Shown here: piece by piece, positions 1-9,252 of the stretch
How positions within the stretch are numbered: the first letter of the stretch is position 1
Layout of the letters: every line of letters begins with the position of its first letter
Source: an uncultured Alistipes sp.
GTDB taxonomy: Bacteria > Bacteroidota > Bacteroidia > Bacteroidales > Rikenellaceae
Direction of reading: 5' to 3'
DNA: 10,158 nt
Assembly: GCA_947174295.1 (NCBI GenBank)
Contig: CAMWIG010000059.1
Coordinates: 1 to 10,158, forward strand
Position numbers and translations under genes: made by a program
The notes under the pieces: generated by a model
Databases searched by the model: none
Seen by the model: only the letters and a program-made list of their open reading frames with translations
Told to the model about the DNA's origin: nothing

Positions 1-1301
1 GCCATGAAGCGGCCCTCGGCGTCGGTGACTTCGTATGCCGTCACTTCGGGGTGGTAGACCTCGATGTCGTCGGCCGGCGTGAAGTTCAGCCCGTAGAGCT
101 TGTTGGCCAGCGTGAAGATGCCCGTGCGGACATTCTCCAATTTGAGGTAGGGTTTCACCACCTCGTCGCTCAGCGCATATTTCTCATCCTTGTACTTCTC
201 GTTCCAGTAGGCCCAGTCCCACGGCATGAGCGTGCCTTCGAGCCCTTTCGATGCTGCGTACTCCGAGACTGTGGCGTAGTCCTCGGCGGCGTAGGACTTG
301 GTCTTCACCAACAGCTCGTCGAGGAACGCATTCACGGTCGAAGCCTTCTCGGCCATTCGGTTCTCCAACACGTAGTCGGCGTAGGAGGCGTAGCCCAGCA
401 GGTTGGCGATTTTCAGACGCGTGTTGACGATGCGCTTGACGATATCCGTGTTGTCGTGCTCGCCGCTCAGCGCACGCGAATTGTAGGCGCGGTAGAGCTG
501 CTCTTTGAGGTCGCGCTGCGAGGAGTAGGTCATGAAGGGAATGTAGCTCGGTGCTTTGAGCGTGACGGTCCATCCCTTCTCGCCGCGGGCCTTGGCGTCG
601 GCCGCCATGGCTTCGCGAACGAACGCCGGGAGCTCCTCGACGCGCTTCGGGTCGGTGATGTTGAGCGTGAAGGCGTTGGTCGCAGCCAGAGCGTTCTGCC
701 CGAATACGAGCGTCAGCTCCGACAGCTCGGTAGAATATTGGCGGTAGAGCTCCTTCTGGTCGTCGGAGAGTGCGGCGCCGCTGCGCGTGAAGCTCTTGTA
801 GGTCTTTTCGAGCAGCATCTTGTCCTCCTTCGAAAGGAACATGTTGCACTTGTCGTGCACGGCCTTCACGCGCTCGAAGAGCGCCGGGTTGAGCGATATG
901 TCGTTCGACAGCTCGGTGAGCTTGGGCTGCACGCGCATGGCTATCTGCTGCATCTCGTCCGACGAGTCGGCTTCGAGCAGGTTGAAGAAGATGCCCGATA
1001 TGCGGTCCAGAAGTTCGCCCTGACGTTCCAGAGCGACTATCGTATTTCCGAAGGTCGGGGCTGCCGGGTTGTCGACGATGGCCTCGACCTCGGCGCGCGA
1101 GCAGGCTATCGCCGTCTCGAACGCGGGCTCGTAGTGTTCGAGGCGTATGCTGCCGAACGGCGGCGTGGTGTGAGGCGTCTGCCACTCGGCCAGCAGCGGA
1201 TTGGTCGTGTCTATTTCGGGTAACTGGGCCTGCGGAACCGAGTTGTCGCCGCAGGCAGTCGCCATTGCTGAAATTGCCATGATTGCAAGAATTTTTTTCA
1301 T
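1..1301 (-). CDS. M3-family metallopeptidase (Dcp/oligopeptidase A type), lipoprotein, N-terminal 433 residues only
   Basis: Zinc-dependent oligopeptidase of the thimet oligopeptidase / peptidyl-dipeptidase Dcp family, which cleaves short peptides. Only the N-terminal part is present: the gene runs off the left edge, so the HExxH zinc site, which lies in the last third of these roughly 700-residue proteins, is not visible. What can be seen is the family's helical N-terminal domain: NPLLAEW near residue 30, a PTFGNTIVALE segment, TLKAPSYIPFMTYSSQRDLK, and WDWAYWNEKY followed by LSDEVVKPYLKLENV. The protein starts MKKILAIMAISAMATAC, a signal peptide ending in a plausible though not canonical lipobox, so export and lipid anchoring are inferred. 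An in-frame ATG ten codons upstream (1331) is possible; I prefer 1301 because MKK then begins the signal peptide directly. It lies 38 bases downstream of a paralogous M3 gene on the same strand with no terminator between, so probably one operon. Confidence 0.9.
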   Translation of the reverse strand, partial: MKKILAIMAISAMATACGDNSVPQAQLPEIDTTNPLLAEWQTPHTTPPFGSIRLEHYEPAFETAIACSRAEVEAIVDNPAAPTFGNTIVALERQGELLDRISGIFFNLLEADSSDEMQQIAMRVQPKLTELSNDISLNPALFERVKAVHDKCNMFLSKEDKMLLEKTYKSFTRSGAALSDDQKELYRQYSTELSELTLVFGQNALAATNAFTLNITDPKRVEELPAFVREAMAADAKARGEKGWTVTLKAPSYIPFMTYSSQRDLKEQLYRAYNSRALSGEHDNTDIVKRIVNTRLKIANLLGYASYADYVLENRMAEKASTVNAFLDELLVKTKSYAAEDYATVSEYAASKGLEGTLMPWDWAYWNEKYKDEKYALSDEVVKPYLKLENVRTGIFTLANKLYGLNFTPADDIEVYHPEVTAYEVTDAEGRFM

Positions 1302-1339
1302 ATAACGCAGTTTGAGTTGATAATATTTCATCGCTTGGA

Positions 1340-3526
<2,187 letters not shown>

Positions 3527-3553
3527 TTGTCAACCTTATTTTAATTAACTTTG
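3527..3553 (+). promoter_or_regulatory. Candidate Bacteroidota promoter for rsmE (and possibly the downstream operon)
   Basis: TAACTTTG at 3546-3553 matches the Bacteroidota -7 consensus TAnnTTTG exactly. A TTG lies 16 bases upstream (3527-3529), a little closer than the usual -33 spacing. Transcription would start around 3558-3560 and leave a leader of under 20 bases before the rsmE ATG, which has no Shine-Dalgarno sequence. The -7 match is seen; use as a promoter is inferred. Confidence 0.55.
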
Positions 3554-3582
3554 CAAAGTTAAAAATAATTTGCCGCATGCAA
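3554..3582 (-). promoter_or_regulatory. Candidate Bacteroidota promoter for the M3 peptidase pair
   Basis: On the minus strand TAACTTTG (3561 down to 3554) matches the TAnnTTTG -7 consensus, and a TTG at 3582-3580 lies 18 bases upstream, close to normal -33 spacing. This -7 element abuts the plus-strand one, because both are halves of the perfect palindrome TTAACTTTGCAAAGTTAA (3545-3562). The minus-strand leader would be roughly 20-25 bases. The -33 part overlaps the first codons of rsmE. Confidence 0.55.
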
Positions 3583-4290
3583 CTATTTTACGATTCCGAA
3601 ATTACGCCTCCGTCGCACATTCTCGGCGAGGAGGAGTCGCGCCACTGCGTGCGCGTACTGCGTCTGGGTGCGGGCGACGAACTGCACGTCACCGACGGCC
3701 GGGGCAACCTCTACCGCTGCCGCATAGTCGAGCCCGACGTGCGCCGCTGCCGCATAGAGGTGGTGGAGCATACGCCCGAGTTCGAGAAGATGCCCTACCG
3801 GCTGACTATGGCAGTCGCCCCGACGAAGAACATCGACCGCTTCGAGTGGTTTCTGGAAAAGGCCACCGAGGTGGGCGTTAGCGAGATAATACCCGTGGAG
3901 TCGGCACACAGCGAACGCCGCACGATAAAGCCCGAGCGCGAGGAGAAGGTCATAATGGCCGCCGTCAAGCAGTCGCTCAAAGCCTACCGCCCCGAGCTGA
4001 GGCCGATGATGCGTTTTCGCGACGTGGTGTCGATGCCTTTCGAGGGGCGCCGGTTCATCGCCCACTGCGACGAGCCTGCGGGCGGCGCGAAGGTTTTTCT
4101 GCCGTCGGCGGTCGGGAGTTGTGAAAATATTTTAATTTTAATAGGGCCCGAGGGCGATTTTTCGCCGGAAGAGATTAAATTTGCGGCCGCAAACGGCTTC
4201 GAGGAGATTACGCTCGGCCCGCAGCGCCTGCGCACCGAGACGGCGGCGGTGGTGGCTACGGTCATGGTCGCGACTCTGAAAAATGCCTGA
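3577..4290 (+). CDS. rsmE: 16S rRNA (uracil(1498)-N(3))-methyltransferase RsmE
   Basis: SPOUT-class methyltransferase that uses S-adenosylmethionine to methylate N3 of U1498 in helix 44 of 16S rRNA in the assembled 30S subunit. At 237 residues it matches the family length (E. coli about 243). The N-terminal PUA-like RNA-binding part has the typical HCVRVLRL-GDEL pattern (here SRHCVRVLRLGAGDELHVTDG, residues 21-41). The catalytic domain carries the family signatures K-N-DRFEWFLEKATEVGV, LIGPEGDFSPEE (GPEGDF at 190-195) and LGPQRLRTETAA (213-224), which form the trefoil-knot cofactor pocket. The start at 3577 gives the conserved MQLFY opening; there is no Shine-Dalgarno sequence, usual in this phylum. 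The gene sits alone between a divergent promoter and the membrane-complex operon 25 bases downstream, so read-through into that operon is likely. Codons 182-189 form a local AT-rich patch. Confidence 0.97.
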   Translation: MQLFYDSEITPPSHILGEEESRHCVRVLRLGAGDELHVTDGRGNLYRCRIVEPDVRRCRIEVVEHTPEFEKMPYRLTMAVAPTKNIDRFEWFLEKATEVGVSEIIPVESAHSERRTIKPEREEKVIMAAVKQSLKAYRPELRPMMRFRDVVSMPFEGRRFIAHCDEPAGGAKVFLPSAVGSCENILILIGPEGDFSPEEIKFAAANGFEEITLGPQRLRTETAAVVATVMVATLKNA

Positions 4291-4315
4291 CAAAGCATAA
4301 TCGCAAACTTGTAAT

Positions 4316-6304
4316 ATGTTGTTTATCTACACATTGATTGCCTTGGCCGCAGTCGCTGCGCTGATATTTTCGGTGCCGCTCCGCGCCAAGGTGTGGGCCG
4401 CTCTCGGCGTGACGTCGGTTGCGGCCGTATGGTGTTCGGCCCTGGCGGTCGGAGTCCTCGCCGACGGCGGGACGCTGCCGCTGTGGAGTGTCGAGACCAT
4501 GGCTTTCGGAGCGGAGACCGGCTCGATGGATACGCTGTCGGCACTCTTCGTCCTGATTATTTCGTTCACGTCGGTGAGCACTCTGCTCTACTCGAAAGGA
4601 TATGTCGGCGGCTACCTCGACTCCAAATCGCCGGCTCACGTGTCGCTGCACTATACGGCTCTCACGGTGATGTGCCTCGCGATGCTGGCCGTGGTGCTGT
4701 GCGACGGGGGCTACACGTTCCTCTTCGCATGGGAGGCGATGACCATCGCGTCGTTCATACTGATTCTCTTCGACGCACAGCGCAAGGAGGTGCTGCGCGC
4801 GGCGCTGACATACCTTATTTTAATGCACGTGGGATTCGCCATGCTCCTCATCGGTTTCGTAAGGCTCGATGCGGCGTGCGGTTCGGCGTCGTTCGCGGCG
4901 ATGGCCCGCTGCTTCGCCGAGGGCAATCCTCTGCCGCTGGCCCTGGTCTTCCTCGTCGGATTCGGCATGAAGGCGGGTCTGTTCCCGATGCACGTGTGGC
5001 TGCCGGAGGCGCATCCGGCAGCTCCGTCGCACGTGTCGGCCATAATGTCGGGCGTGATGATAAAGACGGGTGTCTACGGAATCCTGCGCGTGGCGGCTGC
5101 CATGCCGGTTTCGGCTGCCGGCGAGACGTTCGGCATCGTGGTGCTCGTCGCGGGTATCGTCACGGGTCTGTGGGGCGTGATTCTCGCCGCCATTCAGAAC
5201 GACATGAAGCGCCTGCTGGCCTATTCGAGCATCGAGAACGTGGGCGTCATAATGATAGGTCTCGGCGTGGCGCTGCTGGGGCGTGCTGCCGGCAGTCAGA
5301 CGATCGCCGTGTGCGGCGTGTGCGGCGCCCTGCTGCATACGCTCAACCACTCGCTCTTCAAGTCGCTGCTCTTCTTCGGTGCCGGAAACGTCTACTCGCG
5401 TCTGCACACCACGTCGCTCGACGCACTGGGCGGCGTGGCCAGATACATGCCCGTGACGGCTATTCTCTTCGCCGTGGCTACTGCCGCAATCTGCGCCCTG
5501 CCCCCTCTGAACGGTTTCGTCTCGGAGTTTCTGATATATCTCGGCATACTCGACGGCATCACGTCGCAGACCGGCGTCATGCTCTCGGCCGCCGCGATGA
5601 TAGGACTGGCCATGATTGGCGGCATGGTGGTGCTGGCCTTCACCAAGCTCTACGGCGTGGTGTTCCTCGGTTCGCCCCGCTCGCACGAGGTGGCCGAACA
5701 TGCCGCGGAGGTCGATTCGCTCCGCATTGCGGCCATGGCCATGCCGGCCGCAGGCATCCTCTGCGCGGGCCTCTTCCCGCAGGGCGCCTTCGCGCTCGTA
5801 TCGCGTGCCGCAGGGTTCTTTTTCGGCGGCAGAGTGCCGTTCGCTCCCGCCGTCGCTGCGGCTGCCGGCAGAGTGTGTCTGACCGCATGGGTGCTGGTTG
5901 CCGTCGTGCTGCTGCTGGTGTGGCTCCGCCGCCGGGCGCTGCGCGGTCGCACTGTCGCATCGGGCGAGACGTGGGGCTGCGGCTTCACCGCGGCGAACAT
6001 CCGCATGCAGTACACCGGCGAATCGTTCTCCGAAGGGTTGGAGAGCGTGGCCGAGTCGCTCACACAGAATAAGGTCGAGGGACGCGCCGTCGACAAAAGC
6101 GAGATATTCCCCACGGAGCATTCGTTCAAGGTGCGCCACAAAGACCGCGTCGACAGCCTGATGGCCGAGTGGTGGATGGCGTCGCTGAGAATAATCAACG
6201 CCCGCATCATGCGCCTGCGCACGGGTAAAATCAACCACTACGTGGCCTTCGCTCTGCTGCTGCTCGTGCTCGTGTTCGCACTTTCCGTACTCAATCTGCT
6301 GTAA
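4316..6304 (+). CDS. hyfB: Hydrogenase-4 component B-like antiporter-type membrane subunit (HyfB family)
   Basis: Large polytopic membrane subunit related to the Mrp antiporter and complex I NuoL/M/N proteins, expected to form a proton- or sodium-translocating channel. All key polar channel residues are present: E140 in FAWEAMTIAS, K219 in GFGMKAGLFP, H226 and H233 in HVWLPEAHPAAPS, H341 and H345 in LLHTLNHS, K349 in LFKSLLFFGAGNV, and E404 in PPLNGFVSE. The C-terminal region from about residue 558 has the HyfB/HycC hallmark WGCGF...RMQYTGESF, a soluble stretch and a final transmembrane helix (about 640-662). Its length of 662 residues fits the family. It is the first gene of a five-gene run, 25 bases after rsmE and 3 bases before the hyfC-like gene. 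I see no promoter of its own in the short gap. The ion carried cannot be told from sequence. Confidence 0.93.
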   Translation: MLFIYTLIALAAVAALIFSVPLRAKVWAALGVTSVAAVWCSALAVGVLADGGTLPLWSVETMAFGAETGSMDTLSALFVLIISFTSVSTLLYSKGYVGGYLDSKSPAHVSLHYTALTVMCLAMLAVVLCDGGYTFLFAWEAMTIASFILILFDAQRKEVLRAALTYLILMHVGFAMLLIGFVRLDAACGSASFAAMARCFAEGNPLPLALVFLVGFGMKAGLFPMHVWLPEAHPAAPSHVSAIMSGVMIKTGVYGILRVAAAMPVSAAGETFGIVVLVAGIVTGLWGVILAAIQNDMKRLLAYSSIENVGVIMIGLGVALLGRAAGSQTIAVCGVCGALLHTLNHSLFKSLLFFGAGNVYSRLHTTSLDALGGVARYMPVTAILFAVATAAICALPPLNGFVSEFLIYLGILDGITSQTGVMLSAAAMIGLAMIGGMVVLAFTKLYGVVFLGSPRSHEVAEHAAEVDSLRIAAMAMPAAGILCAGLFPQGAFALVSRAAGFFFGGRVPFAPAVAAAAGRVCLTAWVLVAVVLLLVWLRRRALRGRTVASGETWGCGFTAANIRMQYTGESFSEGLESVAESLTQNKVEGRAVDKSEIFPTEHSFKVRHKDRVDSLMAEWWMASLRIINARIMRLRTGKINHYVAFALLLLVLVFALSVLNLL

Positions 6305-6307
6305 ACT

Positions 6308-7225
6308 ATGACTCAAATACTCAATACGATTATCATGCTGGCGGTGGCCGTGTCGATTACGGGTCTCGTCAACCGCACGCGCGCCGTGCTGAGCGGCCGC
6401 AAGGGTCCGCGCTTCTTCCAGCATCTGCACAACGTGCGTCTGCTGCTCCGCAAAGGGGCGGTCTATTCGCCCGTGACGACGGCGCTGTTCCGTGCCGTGC
6501 CGTCGGTATATCTCGGTGCGGCGGCTGTGGCGTTCCTCTTCATTCCCGTCGGCGACCTCGACCCCGTGCTGTCGTTCGACGGCGACATGATAGCGTTCGC
6601 CTACCTGCTGGCGCTGGGCCGTGCGGCTATAATCCTCGCCGCGATGGATACCGGAAGCTCGTTCGAGGGCATGGGCGCCAGCCGCGAGGCGCTGTACGGC
6701 GCGCTTGTCGAGCCCGCGATGATGTTCTTCATGGCCACGCTCGCCCTCGTGTTCGGATACACGTCGTTCGCCGACATATTCTCGCGCGAGCACTCGATGG
6801 ACATACAGCTCACGATTGTGATGCTGCTGGCGGCCTACATAGCCGTGAAGATACTGTTCGTCGAGTCGGGCCGCGTGCCGGTCGACGACCCGCGCACGCA
6901 CTTGGAGCTGACGATGATACACGAGGTGATGTGTCTCGACTTCTGCGGCGTCGACCTCGGCATGATTCAGATTGCCGGATGGTTGAAGACGGCCGCGCTG
7001 GCGGTGCTCGCCGCCGATGCCGCGGCCGTGACCTTCTGTTTCCGCTGGTGGGTCGTGGCGCCGTTGGCCGTGGCGGTCGCAGGCCTTGCCATAGGCATAG
7101 TCGAGTCGTCGCAGGCGCGCAACAAGCTCTCGCGAAATACGACATTCATACTTACAATCGCGGCGATAGCGGCGCTGATGTTCTTCGTCGGCTGGCTGTT
7201 GCAGCAAAACATCGAAATAGGATGA
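6308..7225 (+). CDS. hyfC: Hydrogenase-4 component C-like membrane subunit (HyfC/HycD/NuoH family)
   Basis: Membrane anchor subunit homologous to NuoH of complex I and HyfC/HycD/EchB of energy-converting hydrogenases; it docks the soluble electron-transfer arm and forms the connection to the proton path. At 305 residues it has the usual length. Signatures seen: SGRKGPRFFQ at 29-38 after the first helix, TGSSFEGMGASREALYGAL (S118, E120, R126, E127), and the family's best-conserved loop ESGRVPVDDPRTHLELTMIHE (E186, D193, D194, H198, E200). About eight hydrophobic helices are visible. It starts 3 bases after hyfB and its TGA overlaps the next ATG (ATGA), pointing to coupled translation. Thirteen of its 23 isoleucines use ATA. 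Whether it binds quinone is unclear: the Hyf branch usually does not. Confidence 0.93.
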   Translation: MTQILNTIIMLAVAVSITGLVNRTRAVLSGRKGPRFFQHLHNVRLLLRKGAVYSPVTTALFRAVPSVYLGAAAVAFLFIPVGDLDPVLSFDGDMIAFAYLLALGRAAIILAAMDTGSSFEGMGASREALYGALVEPAMMFFMATLALVFGYTSFADIFSREHSMDIQLTIVMLLAAYIAVKILFVESGRVPVDDPRTHLELTMIHEVMCLDFCGVDLGMIQIAGWLKTAALAVLAADAAAVTFCFRWWVVAPLAVAVAGLAIGIVESSQARNKLSRNTTFILTIAAIAALMFFVGWLLQQNIEIG

Positions 7226-7851
7226 TACTCTCGTTCGTAATACTCTTCGTCGTGACGCTGGTCTATCTCTCCATCACGGAGCGATACCGCAACTATGCCG
7301 TCATCGTATCGTTGCAGGGATGGATTCTGCTGGCCATAGCCCTGCTGCGCCTGCACTCGGTGAACTGGGCCGAGCTGGCCTTCGTGCTGGCCGAGACGCT
7401 TCTGTTCAAGGCCCTCATCGTGCCCCAGATTCTGTTCGCCGTGATACGCCGCACGAAAATCAACCGTGTTATAGGTTCGGGTTCGTCGCAGTTCCGTTCG
7501 CTCGTCATGTCGCTCGCGGCTCTGGCCGCCAGCGCGTCGATAACCTACTACATCGCCGACCAGTCGATAGACATGATATTCTTCGGCGTGGCGCTCTACG
7601 CACTGCTCAGCGGTCTGATACTTATCGTCTCGCGCCAGCGCATATTCTCGCACATGGTCGGTTTTCTCGTCATCGAGAACGGCGTATTCCTCTTCTCGAC
7701 GGCCATAGGCGTCGAGATGCCGATACTCATCAACATGGCAATCATGCTCGACATTCTCATGTCGATACTCATGCTCGGCGTCTTCCTCACGCGCATCGAC
7801 CACACGATTCACGCCGACGATGCCGATTCGTTAACCAAAGTAAAGGACTAA
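7222..7851 (+). CDS. hyfE: Hydrogenase-4 component E-like membrane subunit (HyfE family)
   Basis: Small polytopic membrane protein of 209 residues (E. coli HyfE is about 216), related at its C-terminal half to NuoK/MrpC. It is thought to form part of the ion path between the HyfC-like subunit and the antiporter-like subunits. Conserved polar residues lie within hydrophobic helices: E58 and K63 in LAETLLFKALIVP, and E152 in LVIENGVFLF, equivalent to the NuoK helix glutamate. MLDILMSILMLGVFLTRI near the end is typical of the family. I chose the start at 7222 because it overlaps the hyfC-like stop as ATGA; the open frame continues further upstream but only as antiphase reading of hyfC. The next gene follows after 3 bases. 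HyfE is present in hydrogenase-4 and Ehr-type complexes but not in formate hydrogenlyase-1 or complex I. Confidence 0.9.
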   Translation: MILSFVILFVVTLVYLSITERYRNYAVIVSLQGWILLAIALLRLHSVNWAELAFVLAETLLFKALIVPQILFAVIRRTKINRVIGSGSSQFRSLVMSLAALAASASITYYIADQSIDMIFFGVALYALLSGLILIVSRQRIFSHMVGFLVIENGVFLFSTAIGVEMPILINMAIMLDILMSILMLGVFLTRIDHTIHADDADSLTKVKD

Positions 7852-7854
7852 ACG

Positions 7855-9252
7855 ATGATATACTACCTCATTCTTTCGGTTCTGCTCGCCGGTTCGGCGT
7901 TCGCTGCGACTACACGTCGGGCGGTCAATGCCGCGGGCGCTCTGTTCTATGCCGTGCAGGCGGCATTCGCCGTGTGGATTCTCACGGGCGGCCGCTTCGG
8001 TTCGGCATCGGGCGGATTCTTCACCTACGATGCGCTGGGCACGGTCTTCTTCGTACTGCTCGCGGTCGTGTCGCTCTTCGTGTTCATACACTCCGAGGTA
8101 TACTTCCGCGACGAGGACATACGGCTCTACCGCCGATACTTTTCGCTGCTGATGCTCCTCACGACGGCCATCGCCGGCGTCTACTTCGCCGACAACATCG
8201 CCGTGACGTGGATATTCCTCGAAGCCACCACGCTCTGCTCGGCCGGAATCATCTACCACCGCCGCACGGCGCAGGCGCTCGAAGCCACGTGGAAGTATGT
8301 CTTCGTCTGCTCGACGGGCATCGCCACGGCATACCTCGGCATTCTGCTGCTCTGCTCGGCAGCGGACGGCTCGCTGGCCTACTCCTCGCTGGCCGAGCGT
8401 GTCGCTTCGGGCAATCCGCTCTACATGAAGACGGCCGTTCTGCTGGTGCTGTGCGGTTACAGCTGCAAGATGGAGATTTTCCCGCTCTACACGATTGGCG
8501 TCGATGCCAACTTCGCTGCGCCCGCTCCGGCGTCGGCCCTGATTTCGACGGGTCTGGTGAATGCCGGATTCATCGCCATATTCCGCGTCTACAAGGTCAT
8601 GGCGTCGAGCGAGGCATTCGAATGGATGCGTCACGTGCTGATTCTCGTGGGTCTGCTTTCGCTGGCGATCGGTGCCATGTTCCTGCGCCGCACGAACAAC
8701 TACAAGCGCTTCCTGTCGTACTCGACGGTCGAAAACATGGGCATCGTGGCCATAGGTCTCGGCATCGGCGGCATCGGCGTGTGGGCGGCGCTGTTCCACG
8801 TCATCTGCCACACGTTCGTCAAGAGCAGCCTCATGCTGCAAGTGGCCGTCATGCGTCACATATTCAACGGCTACCGCATAAACCGAATAGGCGACTACAT
8901 CAGCATCAACCGCGTGGGCGCCATAGGCTTCATCGTCGGTACTGTGGTGCTGCTGGCATTTCCGCCTTCGCCGCTGTTCGTCTCGGAGCTGATGATTCTC
9001 AAACAGATAATCGCCGACGGGCAGTGGTGGATAATGGCCGTAGTGCTGTTGCTGCTCTGCATCGTCATCTACTCGATATGCTCGCGCATCATGCGTCTGT
9101 GCTACCAGCCGAACCTCGACGAGGTGCACGACCCGAAGTGCGAACACTGGCTTTCGTGGTCGGCCATGGCGCTGCTCGCGGCCGCAATGGTGCTCGGCGT
9201 TTGGCAGCCGGAGTTGCTGCGCGATGTTATCGACCAAATAGTAACACTATGA
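7855..9252 (+). CDS. hyfF: Hydrogenase-4 component F-like antiporter-type membrane subunit (HyfF family), divergent channel motif
   Basis: Second antiporter-like (NuoL/M/N-family) subunit, 465 residues, shorter than E. coli HyfF (about 526). Core channel residues are kept: E123 in WIFLEATTLCSAG, K205 in CGYSCKMEIFP, the KRFLSYSTVENMG segment that is a family hallmark, H and K323 in CHTFVKSSLML, then E378 and K383 in PPSPLFVSELMILK. Odd: the stretch that normally reads HTWLPDAHSEAPSPVSAL is here YTIGVDANFAAPAPASAL, so both histidines and the WLP core are gone while the downstream APAPASAL remains. This may mean altered ion coupling, or a subunit that transmits movement without pumping. It starts 3 bases after hyfE and overlaps the large-subunit gene by 4 bases (ATGA). 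Twelve or more membrane helices are evident by eye. Confidence 0.9.
   Translation: MIYYLILSVLLAGSAFAATTRRAVNAAGALFYAVQAAFAVWILTGGRFGSASGGFFTYDALGTVFFVLLAVVSLFVFIHSEVYFRDEDIRLYRRYFSLLMLLTTAIAGVYFADNIAVTWIFLEATTLCSAGIIYHRRTAQALEATWKYVFVCSTGIATAYLGILLLCSAADGSLAYSSLAERVASGNPLYMKTAVLLVLCGYSCKMEIFPLYTIGVDANFAAPAPASALISTGLVNAGFIAIFRVYKVMASSEAFEWMRHVLILVGLLSLAIGAMFLRRTNNYKRFLSYSTVENMGIVAIGLGIGGIGVWAALFHVICHTFVKSSLMLQVAVMRHIFNGYRINRIGDYISINRVGAIGFIVGTVVLLAFPPSPLFVSELMILKQIIADGQWWIMAVVLLLLCIVIYSICSRIMRLCYQPNLDEVHDPKCEHWLSWSAMALLAAAMVLGVWQPELLRDVIDQIVTL

Noticed and set aside
1302..1339. Terminator or separate promoter between the two M3 genes
   Set aside because: The 38-base gap shows no stem followed by T-run and no good TAnnTTTG element, so one operon is more likely.
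4820..7207. Very long minus-strand open frame of about 795 codons opposite the hyfB- and hyfC-like genes
   Set aside because: The predicted protein is dominated by H, R, E and Q with no recognisable domain, and it lies opposite two genes with strong family motifs. It is an antisense shadow of GC-rich codons.
6931..7221. Upstream extension of the hyfE-like gene to an ATG at 6931
   Set aside because: It would overlap the hyfC-like gene by almost 300 bases with arginine-rich nonsense; the ATG at 7222 gives the family length and an ATGA overlap.
7831..9237. Minus-strand open frame of about 468 codons opposite the hyfF-like gene
   Set aside because: Same low-complexity composition, no motif, and full overlap with a well supported membrane protein gene.
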